A stretch of DNA of 64,000 bases. Source: Cellulophaga sp. 20_2_10 (GTDB taxonomy: Bacteria > Bacteroidota > Bacteroidia > Flavobacteriales > Flavobacteriaceae). The stretch's first letter is position 1, and each line of letters opens with the position of its first letter. The position numbers and the translations under genes are program-made. Positions 34,998 to 44,679 of this stretch are shown here, in pieces. The notes below the pieces were generated by a model. That model was not told where the DNA came from. It made no database searches and saw only the letters and a list, made by a program, of their open reading frames with translations. The DNA lies in assembly GCF_023476645.1 (NCBI RefSeq), contig NZ_JAMCOJ010000009.1, positions 62,001-126,000 of the forward strand. Reading direction: 5' to 3'.

Positions 34998-35226
34998 CTT
35001 AAAACTTCCCCGAAAAGGTTTAAAATTGTTTTTATCACAATTTTAATGTAAATTTAACGTTAAGTAAATGTAAACAGATTGTTTGTTTATTGTAAAATTT
35101 AAAAACCTATGAAAGATAAGATCGTAAATAACAAAAAACAGTTTCGTATTTTAAACGTGTATACCTATATAAAGAACTATGCAAAAAATTGCAAATACTC
35201 TTTTAACAGAATGCTCAGTATATAAA

Positions 35227-35862
35227 TTAACCTTTATACTTTAAAGGTAAGTAAACTATTTTTTTGGTCTCAAAAAAGTCTTCAGTAAAATAATCTGATA
35301 AATTATATATTTCGGCAGTTCTATAGTCTAATAGCTCTTCTGATAAATCCCCACCTTTAAGGTATAAAATTCCGTTTCTGCGTTCGTGTATAGAATTCTT
35401 TTTTATACGTCCTTTTATCCAATGCACAAAAGTAGGCATCGCTGCCACTGCTCTACTCACTATAAAATCGAACTGAGTATCTAACTCCTCTACACGCATG
35501 TGTTTAGCGGTTACATTTGTTAATTGTAAACCATCTATAACCTCTTGCACAACTTTTATTTTTTTACCAATAGCATCTACCAATGTAAAGTGCGTTTCTG
35601 GAAAAAGTATAGCCAAAGGAATACCCGGAAAACCACCACCTGTACCAACATCTAAAACTGTTGCACCTGGTAAAAACTGCTGAAATTTTGCTATACCCGT
35701 AGAATGTAAAATATGACGCAAATAAATTTCGTCAATATCTTTTCTAGAAACTACGTTAATTTTCTGGTTCCAATCTGCATATAATGCTTCAAGTTGAATA
35801 AAGTGTTGCTTTTGCTCCTCGGTTAAGTCTGGAAAATACTTAAAAATAATATCGGACTTCAT
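35227..35862 (-). CDS. rsmG: 16S rRNA (guanine527-N7)-methyltransferase
   Basis: 211 aa, the normal length. It methylates G527 of 16S rRNA using SAM. Visible motifs are NVVSRKD with the following LRHILHS, motif I TVLDVGTGGGFPGIPLAI, FTLVDAIGKKIKV, and IVSRAVAAMPTFV. Cytoplasmic. Transcribed on its own toward pruA and divergently from the desaturase gene. Confidence 0.95.
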   Translation of the reverse strand: MKSDIIFKYFPDLTEEQKQHFIQLEALYADWNQKINVVSRKDIDEIYLRHILHSTGIAKFQQFLPGATVLDVGTGGGFPGIPLAILFPETHFTLVDAIGKKIKVVQEVIDGLQLTNVTAKHMRVEELDTQFDFIVSRAVAAMPTFVHWIKGRIKKNSIHERRNGILYLKGGDLSEELLDYRTAEIYNLSDYFTEDFFETKKIVYLPLKYKG

Positions 35863-35882
35863 AAATTTTATCTAAGTTTTGG

Positions 35883-35890
35883 CAAAAGTA
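35883..35890 (-). promoter_or_regulatory. Candidate -7 box for rsmG
   Basis: TACTTTTG on the minus strand (TAnnTTTG) lies about 20 bases upstream of the rsmG ATG. Confidence 0.45.
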
Positions 35891-35948
35891 AGCATTTCCT
35901 AAATCATAAAAATTTCTTATTTTAAGATAATTATCATATTATAAAAAG

Positions 35949-35956
35949 TACTTTTG
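35949..35956 (+). promoter_or_regulatory. Candidate -7 box for the desaturase gene
   Basis: TACTTTTG (TAnnTTTG) lies 128 bases upstream of ATG 36085, implying a long leader. Confidence 0.35.
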
Positions 35957-36084
35957 CGTTATCTTTACTTAGTTTTTACGTCTAACAATATCTAGAAGCT
36001 ATTCAAAACTAAAATTATAAATTTCTACAATATAAAAATACAACTCCCTTAACAGTAAAAAGGGAATATCAGAATCAACAAATT

Positions 36085-37185
36085 ATGGAGAATAAATCTA
36101 TCAGATTTTCACGAAAAGATTCAACTCAGTTTTTTAAAACTTTGAATAAACGTGTGAATACTTATTTTAAAGAAAACGACATTAAAAAAACAGGGAACTG
36201 GAGACTACACTTAAAAACTATAGTTATGTTCACGCTATTTTTAGCGCCCTATTTTTTAATACTCACATTAGGATTGCCAATTTGGGCAAACTTACTATTA
36301 ACCATTGTTATGGGTATTGGTATGGCTGGTGTTGGTATGAATGTGATGCACGATGGTAACCACGGTGCTTACTCTAACAACAAATGGGTAAATAAATTTA
36401 TGGGCGGTAGTATTTACATACTTGCAGGTAATGTATACAACTGGCAAGTACAACATAATGTTTTACACCACACCTACACAAATATTCATGAGCATGATGA
36501 AGATTTAGAGGCTGGGAGGATTTTACGTTTTTCTAAACATGCAGAATGGCATAAACATCATAGGTTTCAACATTTTTATTCTGTTTTCTTATACGGACTA
36601 TTAACATTTAACTGGGCTATTACTACAGATTTTCAGCAAATGTACCGTTACATGAAACGCAACTTATCTTATGGTAAAAAACCTAGTAAAGTTGGGAACT
36701 GGAGTACTTTAGTAATTACTAAATTATTGTACATTACTATATGGATTGTATTGCCTTTACTTTTTATTGATATTGCTTGGTGGCAAATTCTTATTGGTTT
36801 CTTTATTATGCACTACGTTGCTGGTGTAATATTAAGTGTTGTATTCCAATTAGCACATGTTGTAGATGATGCAGATACTCCTTTACCTGATGAAAGTGGT
36901 ACTATGAAAAACACTTGGGCTATTCACCAATTATTTACTACTGTAAACTTTGGAACTAAAAATAGAATTGTTAATTGGTATACTGGTGGATTAAATCACC
37001 AAGTTGAACATCATATTTTTCCAAATATTAGTCACGTTCATTACACAAAAATCGCTAAAATTGTGAAAGAAACAGCAAATGAATTTAATTTGCCTTATAA
37101 TGAATACAAAACTACTAGGAAAGCTATAATTTCGCACTTTAAACATCTAAAAGAGCTAGGTAAAAAACCAGCTTTACAGTACTAG
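36085..37185 (+). CDS. Membrane fatty acid desaturase (front-end/linoleoyl-CoA desaturase type)
   Basis: 366 aa. Three histidine boxes bind the di-iron centre: HDGNHGAY (near residue 90), HNVLHHTYTN (near 129) and QVEHHIFPNISHVHY (near 310). Replacement of the first H by Q in the third box is typical of front-end desaturases. Two pairs of membrane helices flank the boxes (residues 45-85 and about 210-260). There is no fused cytochrome b5 domain. It introduces a double bond in acyl lipids, probably for membrane fluidity. Fifteen bases upstream of an aminotransferase. Confidence 0.92.
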   Translation: MENKSIRFSRKDSTQFFKTLNKRVNTYFKENDIKKTGNWRLHLKTIVMFTLFLAPYFLILTLGLPIWANLLLTIVMGIGMAGVGMNVMHDGNHGAYSNNKWVNKFMGGSIYILAGNVYNWQVQHNVLHHTYTNIHEHDEDLEAGRILRFSKHAEWHKHHRFQHFYSVFLYGLLTFNWAITTDFQQMYRYMKRNLSYGKKPSKVGNWSTLVITKLLYITIWIVLPLLFIDIAWWQILIGFFIMHYVAGVILSVVFQLAHVVDDADTPLPDESGTMKNTWAIHQLFTTVNFGTKNRIVNWYTGGLNHQVEHHIFPNISHVHYTKIAKIVKETANEFNLPYNEYKTTRKAIISHFKHLKELGKKPALQY

Positions 37186-37200
37186 TAAAAATAGAAAAGC

Positions 37201-38385
37201 ATGAGCAACCATTTATCTAACAGAATTACAAATATGTCTACCTCTGCCACTTTAGCAATGGCAGCAAAAGCAAGAGAGTTACGCAACTCTGGTAAAGACA
37301 TTATTGGTTTAAGTTTAGGAGAACCAGATTTTAATATTCCTGACTTTATTAAAGACGCTGCAAAACAAGCTGTAGATGACAACTACAGCAGTTATTCTCC
37401 TGTAGATGGTTATGCAGATTTAAAACAATCTATTGCGAACAAATTTAAAAGAGACAACAACTTAACGTACGGTCTTAACCAAATTGTAGTAAGCACAGGT
37501 GCAAAACAATCTTTAGCAAACATAGCAATGTGTATGTTAAACAAAGGAGATGAAGTTATTTTACCTGCACCTTACTGGGTTAGTTATAGTGATATTGTAA
37601 AACTTGCAGAAGGAACACCTGTAGAAGTGCCAACAAGCATAGATACAGATTTTAAAATGACTCCTGCACAGTTAGAAGCTGCAATTACACCTAACACTAA
37701 AATGATGTGGTTTAGCTCTCCTTGCAACCCAAGCGGATCTGTTTACAGCAAAGAAGAATTAGAAGGTTTAGCCGAAGTATTAAAAAAACATCCAAATATC
37801 TACGTAGTTTCTGATGAAATTTACGAACACATCAACTTTAGAGGTGGTCACGTTAGCATCGCTGGCATAGACGGTATGTACGACCGTACAATAACTGTTA
37901 ACGGTGTCTCTAAGGCATTTGCTATGACTGGGTGGCGTATTGGGTACATTGGTGCCCCAGAATCTATTGCTAAAGCTTGCACAAAGTTTCAAGGACAAAT
38001 TACTAGTGGCGCAAATGCTATTGCACAACGTGCTACTATTGCAGCATTAGATGCTCCTGTTAGCAAAATACAATTTATGATTGATGAGTTTCACAAAAGG
38101 AGAGATCTTATTTTGGAACTTTTAGGAGAAGTTGAAGGATTTAAATTAAATGTACCAGAAGGTGCTTTTTACGTTTTTCCAGATATCTCTGATTTCTTTG
38201 GCAAAACTTTAAACGGCACTACGATTAATACAGCATCTGATTTTTCTATGTATTTACTAGAAAATGCAAATGTTGCAACTGTTACGGGTGAAGCTTTTGG
38301 CAATCCAAATTGCATACGTATTTCTTATGCAGCAGCAGAAAAAGAATTAAGAGAAGCTATTAGCAGAATTAAAGCTGTTCTATAA
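37201..38385 (+). CDS. PLP-dependent aspartate aminotransferase family enzyme
   Basis: 394 aa, class I aminotransferase subgroup Ib. SLGEPDFNIPDFI, STGAKQSLAN (phosphate binding), PAPYWVSYSDI, SSPCNPSGSVYS, VSDEIYEHI and the PLP-lysine motif NGVSKAFAMTGWRIGYI are all visible. The amino donor is most likely aspartate or glutamate, but the family also includes other specificities. Cytoplasmic. A strong terminator follows. Confidence 0.93.
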   Translation: MSNHLSNRITNMSTSATLAMAAKARELRNSGKDIIGLSLGEPDFNIPDFIKDAAKQAVDDNYSSYSPVDGYADLKQSIANKFKRDNNLTYGLNQIVVSTGAKQSLANIAMCMLNKGDEVILPAPYWVSYSDIVKLAEGTPVEVPTSIDTDFKMTPAQLEAAITPNTKMMWFSSPCNPSGSVYSKEELEGLAEVLKKHPNIYVVSDEIYEHINFRGGHVSIAGIDGMYDRTITVNGVSKAFAMTGWRIGYIGAPESIAKACTKFQGQITSGANAIAQRATIAALDAPVSKIQFMIDEFHKRRDLILELLGEVEGFKLNVPEGAFYVFPDISDFFGKTLNGTTINTASDFSMYLLENANVATVTGEAFGNPNCIRISYAAAEKELREAISRIKAVL

Positions 38386-38404
38386 TAACTACTTAAAATT
38401 ACAC

Positions 38405-38443
38405 AAAAGGTCTTATTTGCAATTTGCAGTAAGACCTTTTTTT
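38405..38443 (+). terminator. Terminator after the aminotransferase
   Basis: AAAAGGTCTTA (38405-38415) pairs with TAAGACCTTTT (38430-38440), followed by TTT. It ends only 14 bases before the first possible codon of the next gene. Confidence 0.85.
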
Positions 38444-38456
38444 ATTAATTTACTGT

Positions 38457-39335
38457 ATTAAAATAGCAATCATTTCTACAGAAACTCACATAGCTGCTAC
38501 GCAAGAAAAACCTATCAGGTTTCAAGAATACGGCGTTGGTATTTTTATAGGTCTAAGCACCAAATCTGCGCTAAAGAAAGCTATAAAAAAAGGCCTTTTA
38601 TATATTGATGCAAAAAAAGCATCTACCGCTACATATATTCACGGATTAGAAACCATTACATATTCAAAACCAAAAGAAGACCTCAGTAAAAAAAAGTTAG
38701 TTCTAGATCTAGAAATTGTTTACCAAGACAATTATTTGGCCGTAATAAACAAGCCAGCCGGAATTTTAGTCAGCGGTAATTCTTTTAAAACAATAGACAA
38801 CGCCCTAGAGCAAAACATTACAAAAAGCAACTTACCAGACGCCACAAGACCAAGACCCGTACACAGACTAGACTATCCAACAACAGGCCTATTGCTCGTT
38901 GGTAAAACATCCGCTAGCATCTTAGCTTTAAATAAGCTTTTTCAAAATAAAGAAATCAAAAAAGCATACTTTGCAATAACCACAGGCAGTATGCCTAAAG
39001 AAGGAAAAATAGAGACCAATGTAGATGACAAAAAAGCATCATCAACTTATACGGTTTTAGAGAGCGTGCCTTCTAAAAAATATGATTGTTTAAACTTGGT
39101 AAAACTTTTTCCTAAAACAGGAAGAAAGCATCAACTTAGAATACACCTAGCAACTATAGGCAATCCTATTTTAGGCGATGCGGAATATGGTATAGAAGGT
39201 CTAATTGTAAAAGGAAAAGGACTCTACCTACACGCCTACTCTCTATCTTTTATACATCCATTTACAAATGAAAAAATGAATGTTATGAAAGACCTACCAA
39301 CTAAGTATAGTAAAATATTTAGTTCACTCTTATAA
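38457..39335 (+). CDS. RNA pseudouridine synthase (RluA family) with non-standard start codon
   Basis: About 292 aa if read from ATT 38457. The open frame begins after a TAA at 38430 and has no ATG, GTG or TTG until TTG 38736, which is inside the catalytic domain. Upstream of that point it encodes a clear N-terminal region (ETHIAATQEKPIRFQEYGVG, STKSALKKAIKKGLLYIDAK: an S4-like RNA-binding helix pair), so the true start must be ATT 38457, ATA 38463 or ATT 38472. The catalytic motif PVHRLDYPTTGLLLVGKT has the nucleophilic Asp, and GRKHQLRIHLA and LYLHAYSLSF are family motifs. The RNA target site is unknown. Confidence 0.82.
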   Translation: MKIAIISTETHIAATQEKPIRFQEYGVGIFIGLSTKSALKKAIKKGLLYIDAKKASTATYIHGLETITYSKPKEDLSKKKLVLDLEIVYQDNYLAVINKPAGILVSGNSFKTIDNALEQNITKSNLPDATRPRPVHRLDYPTTGLLLVGKTSASILALNKLFQNKEIKKAYFAITTGSMPKEGKIETNVDDKKASSTYTVLESVPSKKYDCLNLVKLFPKTGRKHQLRIHLATIGNPILGDAEYGIEGLIVKGKGLYLHAYSLSFIHPFTNEKMNVMKDLPTKYSKIFSSLL

Positions 39336-39370
39336 AAATAATAATTACTTTAGCTGCAAAACCAGTCTAA

Positions 39371-40444
39371 ATGCCCAATACTAATGTCACTTGTAAAAAT
39401 TGCGAAAATAAGTTCGACGCAAGTTTTGAGTACTGTCCACATTGCGGACAAAAATCTAACGATAAATTAACCGTAGGTGTTTTATTTAGAAACACTATTA
39501 AAAATTATTTCTCTGTTGATGCTCGTTTCTTTAAAAGTTTTTTTCCGTTGCTTTTTAAGCCTGGTTATTTACCTACTAAGTTTATAGAGGGAAAACGTTT
39601 ATTATACCTGCACCCCGCACAGCTATACTTGTTTTCTTCCATTATATTCTTCTTTTTCTTTTCTTTTAAAGTAAGCAAACAAGAACAACAAATAAGAGAA
39701 AGTGTAAAATCAGAAAAAACACTTCAACAAACTATAGATTCTATAAAAACGTATAATACTAACGATTCTTTAGCTGCCGCTACCGTTATAGATAAACTTA
39801 AAAAAAACCAAGATAAAACAGGATTAAAAGATGAGGAATTAGCTAAGTTAGATTCTATTATTAGAGGAAGAAATTACAATGGTGATGATTTTATGACTTT
39901 TGGCTTTAATGAATCCAAAGTAGATTCCTTAATCGCTATTAGCGCGCCAGACTCTTTAATTACTAAAGAAATGGGGCAATCAAAAAACGCTGGTTATTTT
40001 AATAAAAAGGTATACGCTCAAGTACTAAAACTTTATAAGGATAATGGTAGTTTAGCAAGTATTCTGCATTCATTTTATGACACTATCCCAATTGCACTAT
40101 TTTTTCTACTTCCAATATTTGCATTCATTTTAAAATTACTTTTTTATAATAAAGGTCCGTTTGCTTATCATCTAGTATTTGGCTTTTATTATTTCTCATA
40201 CCTTTTTAGCACCTTTATAATTTTAATGCTAGTAAGCTTTATTTGGCCAAGTTTTTCAGGTTATATTCAATTTTTAATTGTTTTATCTACCTTTATATAC
40301 CTATGTCTTGCCGCTATAAAATTCTACAAACAAGGTTGGTTTTTAAGCTTTATTAAATGTTCTCTAGCAACTTTTATTTACTTTGTAATTGTAATACCAA
40401 TTACTATTGGCATATTAAGCACTTTTGCATTTTTATTTTATTAA
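39371..40444 (+). CDS. DUF3667 membrane protein with zinc ribbon
   Basis: 357 aa. Zinc ribbon C8, C11, C22, C25 (CKNC ... CPHC). The DUF3667 core follows (RNTIKNYFSVDARFFKSFFP LLFKPGYLPTKFIEGKR, LYLHPAQLYLFSSIIFF). A hydrophilic, probably extracytoplasmic, helical segment (about residues 105-215) comes between the first and later membrane helices (from about 225). Same family as 20129-20911 but larger. Function unknown. Confidence 0.85.
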   Translation: MPNTNVTCKNCENKFDASFEYCPHCGQKSNDKLTVGVLFRNTIKNYFSVDARFFKSFFPLLFKPGYLPTKFIEGKRLLYLHPAQLYLFSSIIFFFFFSFKVSKQEQQIRESVKSEKTLQQTIDSIKTYNTNDSLAAATVIDKLKKNQDKTGLKDEELAKLDSIIRGRNYNGDDFMTFGFNESKVDSLIAISAPDSLITKEMGQSKNAGYFNKKVYAQVLKLYKDNGSLASILHSFYDTIPIALFFLLPIFAFILKLLFYNKGPFAYHLVFGFYYFSYLFSTFIILMLVSFIWPSFSGYIQFLIVLSTFIYLCLAAIKFYKQGWFLSFIKCSLATFIYFVIVIPITIGILSTFAFLFY

Positions 40445-40476
40445 ATTAACTTAGACTTTTAAACTATTTATCAGAA

Positions 40477-41328
40477 ATGAAAAAAGCATATCTAACTCTA
40501 ACTTTCGTATTTTTTACACTATTTGTATTCAGCCAAAAACCAGCATATATAATTTACAATGCTAAAGGAAAAAAGGTTAGTTACAAGAAAATGCTAAAAG
40601 ACTTAAATAAAAAAGATGTTATATTATTTGGAGAACTACACAACAACGCAATTGCTCATTGGCTAGAGCTAGAAGTTACTAAAGACATATACAAAAGCAA
40701 AACGGTTGTATTAGGTGCCGAAATGCTAGAGGCAGATAACCAACCACAGTTAAACAATTACTTAGCTGGTGTTATAGATGCAAAAACATTAGACACAGTT
40801 GCCAGACTATGGCCCAATTACAAAACCGATTATGCTCCTTTAGTAAATTTTTCAAAAGATCATACGTTGCCGTTTATAGCCACCAATATACCACGCAGAT
40901 ACGCGAGTTTGGTATATAAAAAAGGATTTGGAGCCTTAGACACTTTATCAGCCAAAGAAAAAGAATGGATTGCACCTTTGCCAATAGCTTTTGATAGTGA
41001 ATTACCGACATATAAAAATATTTTAAAAATGATGGGAGATCACGGTACTCCAGAACTTGTAATGGCACAAGCGATAAAAGATGCAACGATGGCTCATTTC
41101 ATTTTAAAGAACTATAAACCCAACACAACTTTTATACACTATAATGGTGCGTACCACTCTAACAATTACGAAGGCATCTTATGGTATTTAAAAAGAGAGA
41201 ATACAAGCTTACAGTATGCTACATTATCTACTGTGAGCCAAAAGGATATTTCTAAATTAGAAGAAGAGCATTTAAATGTTGCTAATTACATTATTTGTGT
41301 TGATGCTGATATGACTAACACATACTAA
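40477..41328 (+). CDS. ChaN-like haem-binding exported protein
   Basis: 283 aa. Signal peptide ending VFSQ and no lipobox. ChaN/Cofac_haem_bdg domain: KDVILFGELHNNAIAHWLE, VLGAEMLEADNQPQLNNYL, ARLWPNYKTDYAPLVNF, FIATNIPRRYASLVYKKG, and FIHYNGAYHSNNYEGILWYL near the end. In Campylobacter ChaN binds two haems and is iron-regulated; haem use here is inferred from the family. Twelve bases upstream of the NTF2-like gene. Confidence 0.86.
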   Translation: MKKAYLTLTFVFFTLFVFSQKPAYIIYNAKGKKVSYKKMLKDLNKKDVILFGELHNNAIAHWLELEVTKDIYKSKTVVLGAEMLEADNQPQLNNYLAGVIDAKTLDTVARLWPNYKTDYAPLVNFSKDHTLPFIATNIPRRYASLVYKKGFGALDTLSAKEKEWIAPLPIAFDSELPTYKNILKMMGDHGTPELVMAQAIKDATMAHFILKNYKPNTTFIHYNGAYHSNNYEGILWYLKRENTSLQYATLSTVSQKDISKLEEEHLNVANYIICVDADMTNTY

Positions 41329-41339
41329 AACAACCTAAA

Positions 41340-41825
41340 ATGACAAACCAAGAACTTATTGAAAAATTCTACACTTCTTTTTCTAATGCAGATGCTGATG
41401 GTATGATTAGTTGCTACCACGATGATATTGTTTTTACAGATCCTGCTTTTGGAACTCTACATGGCAATAAAGCAAAAGCCATGTGGCAAATGCTATTAAG
41501 CAGAAGCAATGGCGGATCTACTATAACTTATACTGGTATTAAAGTTACAGAGAATAACGGAAGTGTTAATTGGAAAGCTGTCTACGCTTATGGACCAAAA
41601 AAAAGAAAAGTAATAAATAATATTACTGCTAATTTTACCTTTTTTGAGGGTAAAATAATAGCACACACAGATAAGTTTGATTTATGGAATTGGTCCAAAC
41701 AGGCATTGGGAACTAGCGGTTATTTATTAGGTTGGTCCTCTTTTTTTAAATCTAAGATTCAGTCTAAGACAAACAACCTATTAACTACATTTATATCTTC
41801 TTCCAAAAGTACGGAGTCAAAATAA
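41340..41825 (+). CDS. NTF2-like (SnoaL-type) family protein
   Basis: 161 aa. The NTF2-like cone fold is visible in IEKFYTSFSNADADGMISCYHDDIVFTDPAFGTLHG, VNWKAVYAY, and FTFFEGKIIAHTDKFDLW. No definite catalytic residues can be assigned. The Ser/Lys-rich C-terminal tail overlaps the 3' end of trkH on the other strand by 35 bases. Cytoplasmic. Probably co-transcribed with the ChaN-like gene. Confidence 0.82.
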   Translation: MTNQELIEKFYTSFSNADADGMISCYHDDIVFTDPAFGTLHGNKAKAMWQMLLSRSNGGSTITYTGIKVTENNGSVNWKAVYAYGPKKRKVINNITANFTFFEGKIIAHTDKFDLWNWSKQALGTSGYLLGWSSFFKSKIQSKTNNLLTTFISSSKSTESK

Positions 41826-43281
41826 TAAGCACCGTAAATAATTCTAGTCTACCTGCTAACATTAAAAAAGCTGTCCACCATTTTGCTAAACCTGGCAAAC
41901 TATCAAAATTTGCAAGCGGATTAAGACTACCTAAACCTGGCCCAACATTCCCTAAAGAAGTTGCCGCTCCACCAATAGCAGAGACAAAATCTAACCCTAA
42001 AAAGCTTAATACCAAAGCTCCAATTATAAATAACAACATATATAAAACCAAGAAGGCGACAATGTTGTACACTATTTTTTCTGGCACCATTTTATTATTG
42101 TATCGTACCGGGATAATTGCATTTATATGTAGAGTCCTTTTAAACTCTAGCAATCCGTTTTTAATAATTAACAAGTGACGCATCACTTTAATACCACCAG
42201 CTGTAGAACCTGCACAGCCACCTAAAAACATTAATCCAAAAAAGAAAACGGTTAAAAAGGGTGTCCAGTTTGTAAAATCTGCTGTAACAAAACCTGTTGT
42301 TGTAATTACAGACACTATTTGGAATAAGGTATGCCTAAAAGCACTTTCTGCTTCTCCTAAAACCATAGGATGGTAATCTGAAACCGGCACATTTGCCTTT
42401 AAGTAAACTGTAAGTGCCGCTATTAACGTAAAGAAAACGACAAAGCCAGTATAAAACTTAAACTCTTCGTCCCTAAACATTTTCTGTATTTTACCCTTAA
42501 AAGCAAAGTAACTTAACACAAAATTACTACCTGCTAAAAACATAAATAAGATTACAATATATTGCACTAATGGATCATTATTCCAATACGCCAAACTTGC
42601 GTTTTTTGTAGAAAAACCACCGGTAGACAATGTTGCCAATGAATGATTAATTGCATCAAAGAAAGACATACCCGCTAATTGCAATAAAATAGTTTCTGCA
42701 ACGGTATAGCCAACATAAATGTACCAAAGCCTTTTTGCTGTATCTGTAATACGCGGGTGTAATTTATCTGCACTTGGTCCTGGAGCTTCTGCAGAAAACA
42801 ATTGCATACCACCAATACCTAATATTGGCAAAATGGCAATTGCCAAAACAATAATACCCATACCACCGATCCAATGTGTTAAGCTTCGCCAAAAAAGAAC
42901 TCCCTCTGGCAATGCCTCAATGTCATTTAAGATAGATGCCCCTGTGGTTGTATACCCAGAAACAGTTTCAAAAAAAGCATTCGTAAAACTAGGAATAGAT
43001 TCTGTAAAAAGATAAGGTAGCACACCTGATAAAGACATCACTATCCACCCAAAGGTCACTATTAAATAACCTTCTTTTCTCTTTACTTCTTTTTTATGAC
43101 CTCTAGTAGCTAGCATAGCCATTGCACCCGCTGCTAATGTTACCAAGGCTGCCATAGCAATTTCTAATGTCGCACCATCATCATAAATAGCACTTATACC
43201 AGCAGAAATACCCATAAATGCACCGTTACAAAGTAGCAACAAGCCCATTATATGAATAATGATTTTATAATTTAACGTCAT
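41791..43281 (-). CDS. trkH: Potassium uptake protein, membrane subunit
   Basis: 496 aa from ATG 43281, one base after the trkA stop; an in-frame TTG at 43302 would overlap trkA. The four-fold membrane-pore-membrane fold of K+ transporters shows selectivity-filter glycines in SGYTTTGASI, TLSTGGFST, VSVITTTGFVTADF and TSLGNVGPGLGSL. HWIGGMGIIVLAIAILP and GGCAGSTAGGIKVMR are TrkH hallmarks. It works with TrkA, encoded just upstream. Confidence 0.95.
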   Translation of the reverse strand: MTLNYKIIIHIMGLLLLCNGAFMGISAGISAIYDDGATLEIAMAALVTLAAGAMAMLATRGHKKEVKRKEGYLIVTFGWIVMSLSGVLPYLFTESIPSFTNAFFETVSGYTTTGASILNDIEALPEGVLFWRSLTHWIGGMGIIVLAIAILPILGIGGMQLFSAEAPGPSADKLHPRITDTAKRLWYIYVGYTVAETILLQLAGMSFFDAINHSLATLSTGGFSTKNASLAYWNNDPLVQYIVILFMFLAGSNFVLSYFAFKGKIQKMFRDEEFKFYTGFVVFFTLIAALTVYLKANVPVSDYHPMVLGEAESAFRHTLFQIVSVITTTGFVTADFTNWTPFLTVFFFGLMFLGGCAGSTAGGIKVMRHLLIIKNGLLEFKRTLHINAIIPVRYNNKMVPEKIVYNIVAFLVLYMLLFIIGALVLSFLGLDFVSAIGGAATSLGNVGPGLGSLNPLANFDSLPGLAKWWTAFLMLAGRLELFTVLIILTPYFWKKI

Positions 43282-43282
43282 T

Positions 43283-44632
43283 TTACAAGAACAGCTTTTC
43301 AATTTTAGGAATAGCTCTTGGCAAACAACATACCACCACTCTATCTCCTTCTAAAATTTCGAAATCACCTAAAGCAATAATACCTTCACCATCCCTAACA
43401 ACGCCACCTATGGTTGCTGATCTAGGAAAGTCTAACTCCTTTATAATTTTACCCCTAACCGCAGAATTAGGTTTTACTACAAACTCTAAAATCTCTGCGT
43501 TAAGATTGTTTAAACGTGTCATAGCAACCACTTCTCCACGTCTAATGTGTTTAAAAATATTATTGGCTGCTAATAATTTTTTATTAATTAAAGTATCTAT
43601 ACCAATGGTATGCGATAGCTGAAAATAATCCATATTCTCTACTAGGGCAATCGTTTTTTTTATGTTTCTAGATTTTGCTACTAGACAAGACATAATGTTG
43701 GTTTCTGAATTTGATGTTACAGAAATAAAAGCATCCATAGCATCTAAATTTTCTTCCTCTAAAACCTCTACATTTCTACCATCTGCATTAATTACTAAAG
43801 CGTTTGGCAAATCGTCTGCAAGTTGCAATGCTCTTTCTTTATCTTTCTCTATTAGCTTAACATTAAACTTTTTACCACATAAATCACGTGCTGTTTTATA
43901 CCCAAGCTTACTTCCACCGTGAATCATCACGTTTTTAATTTGCCTTTTTTCTTTTCCGGTAAGTTTTAGAAGATCATCTAAACCAGCCTTAGAGGTAATA
44001 AAATAAACCTGATCCCCTTTCATGAATTCGGTATCTCCTCTTGGTATAATTGTATATTGTGTACCAACACGCTGTATTGCAATTGGCATAAAGTGTAATT
44101 CTGGAAATATACGCGCTGCTTCTTTTACCATTTTACCGACAAAAGGAGCCGATTTTGGCAAACAAACACCAATCATAATTAAGGCCCCGTCCTCAAACTC
44201 ATAACTCTCGTTAAAAGCAGACTGGTTTAATAGTAATTGTATTTCAGTAGCGGCTAACTCTTCTGGAGAAATAAGTTCGTCTATTCCTAGTTTTTCGAAA
44301 TTTAAAATTTCTTTATTCTTTATAAACTCTGTATTAGAAATACGGGCAATAGTACGTTTACACCCTAATTGCTTTGCTAAAATACAAAGCGTAAGGTTTG
44401 TTGTTTCTGATGATGTAACACCAATTACAAGATCTGATTTTTCAACCTGTGCATCTTTTAAAACTGCAACAGAAGTAGCATCTCCCTTTAAAACACGAAT
44501 ATCTAAATGACTGTCTGCATACGCTAGACTTTCCTTAAAAGTATCTATTAAGGTAATATCTTGCGACTCAAAAGACAATAATTTTGCCAAATGAAAGCCA
44601 ACCTCTCCTGCACCCGCTATAATAATCTTCAT
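43283..44632 (-). CDS. trkA: Trk system K+ transport regulatory subunit
   Basis: 449 aa. Duplicated RCK organisation: RCK-N MKIIIAGAGEVGFHLAKLL (GxGxxG), RCK-C at about 140-225, a second nucleotide-binding domain VMIHGGSKLGYKTARDL and a second RCK-C to the end. It binds NAD(H)/ATP-type ligands and gates TrkH on the cytoplasmic face. First gene of the trkA-trkH pair. Confidence 0.95.
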   Translation of the reverse strand: MKIIIAGAGEVGFHLAKLLSFESQDITLIDTFKESLAYADSHLDIRVLKGDATSVAVLKDAQVEKSDLVIGVTSSETTNLTLCILAKQLGCKRTIARISNTEFIKNKEILNFEKLGIDELISPEELAATEIQLLLNQSAFNESYEFEDGALIMIGVCLPKSAPFVGKMVKEAARIFPELHFMPIAIQRVGTQYTIIPRGDTEFMKGDQVYFITSKAGLDDLLKLTGKEKRQIKNVMIHGGSKLGYKTARDLCGKKFNVKLIEKDKERALQLADDLPNALVINADGRNVEVLEEENLDAMDAFISVTSNSETNIMSCLVAKSRNIKKTIALVENMDYFQLSHTIGIDTLINKKLLAANNIFKHIRRGEVVAMTRLNNLNAEILEFVVKPNSAVRGKIIKELDFPRSATIGGVVRDGEGIIALGDFEILEGDRVVVCCLPRAIPKIEKLFL

Positions 44633-44679
44633 ATATTTATTTAACTAAGCCAAAATGCACCTTGGTAAACTTTGGACGG

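Noticed and set aside
35109-35225. 38-codon basic frame ending just before the rsmG stop
   Set aside because: Could be a small protein (MKDKIVNNKKQF...), but no promoter, homology or conservation evidence can be seen; left out of the features.
36085-37185. Beta-carotene hydroxylase as alternative to desaturase
   Set aside because: Box spacing, the QVEHH third box and length fit front-end fatty acid desaturases.
38736-39335. Pseudouridine synthase starting at TTG 38736
   Set aside because: This would remove the N-terminal RNA-binding region and cut into the conserved KPAGILVSG strand; the frame is open and coding-like back to 38457.
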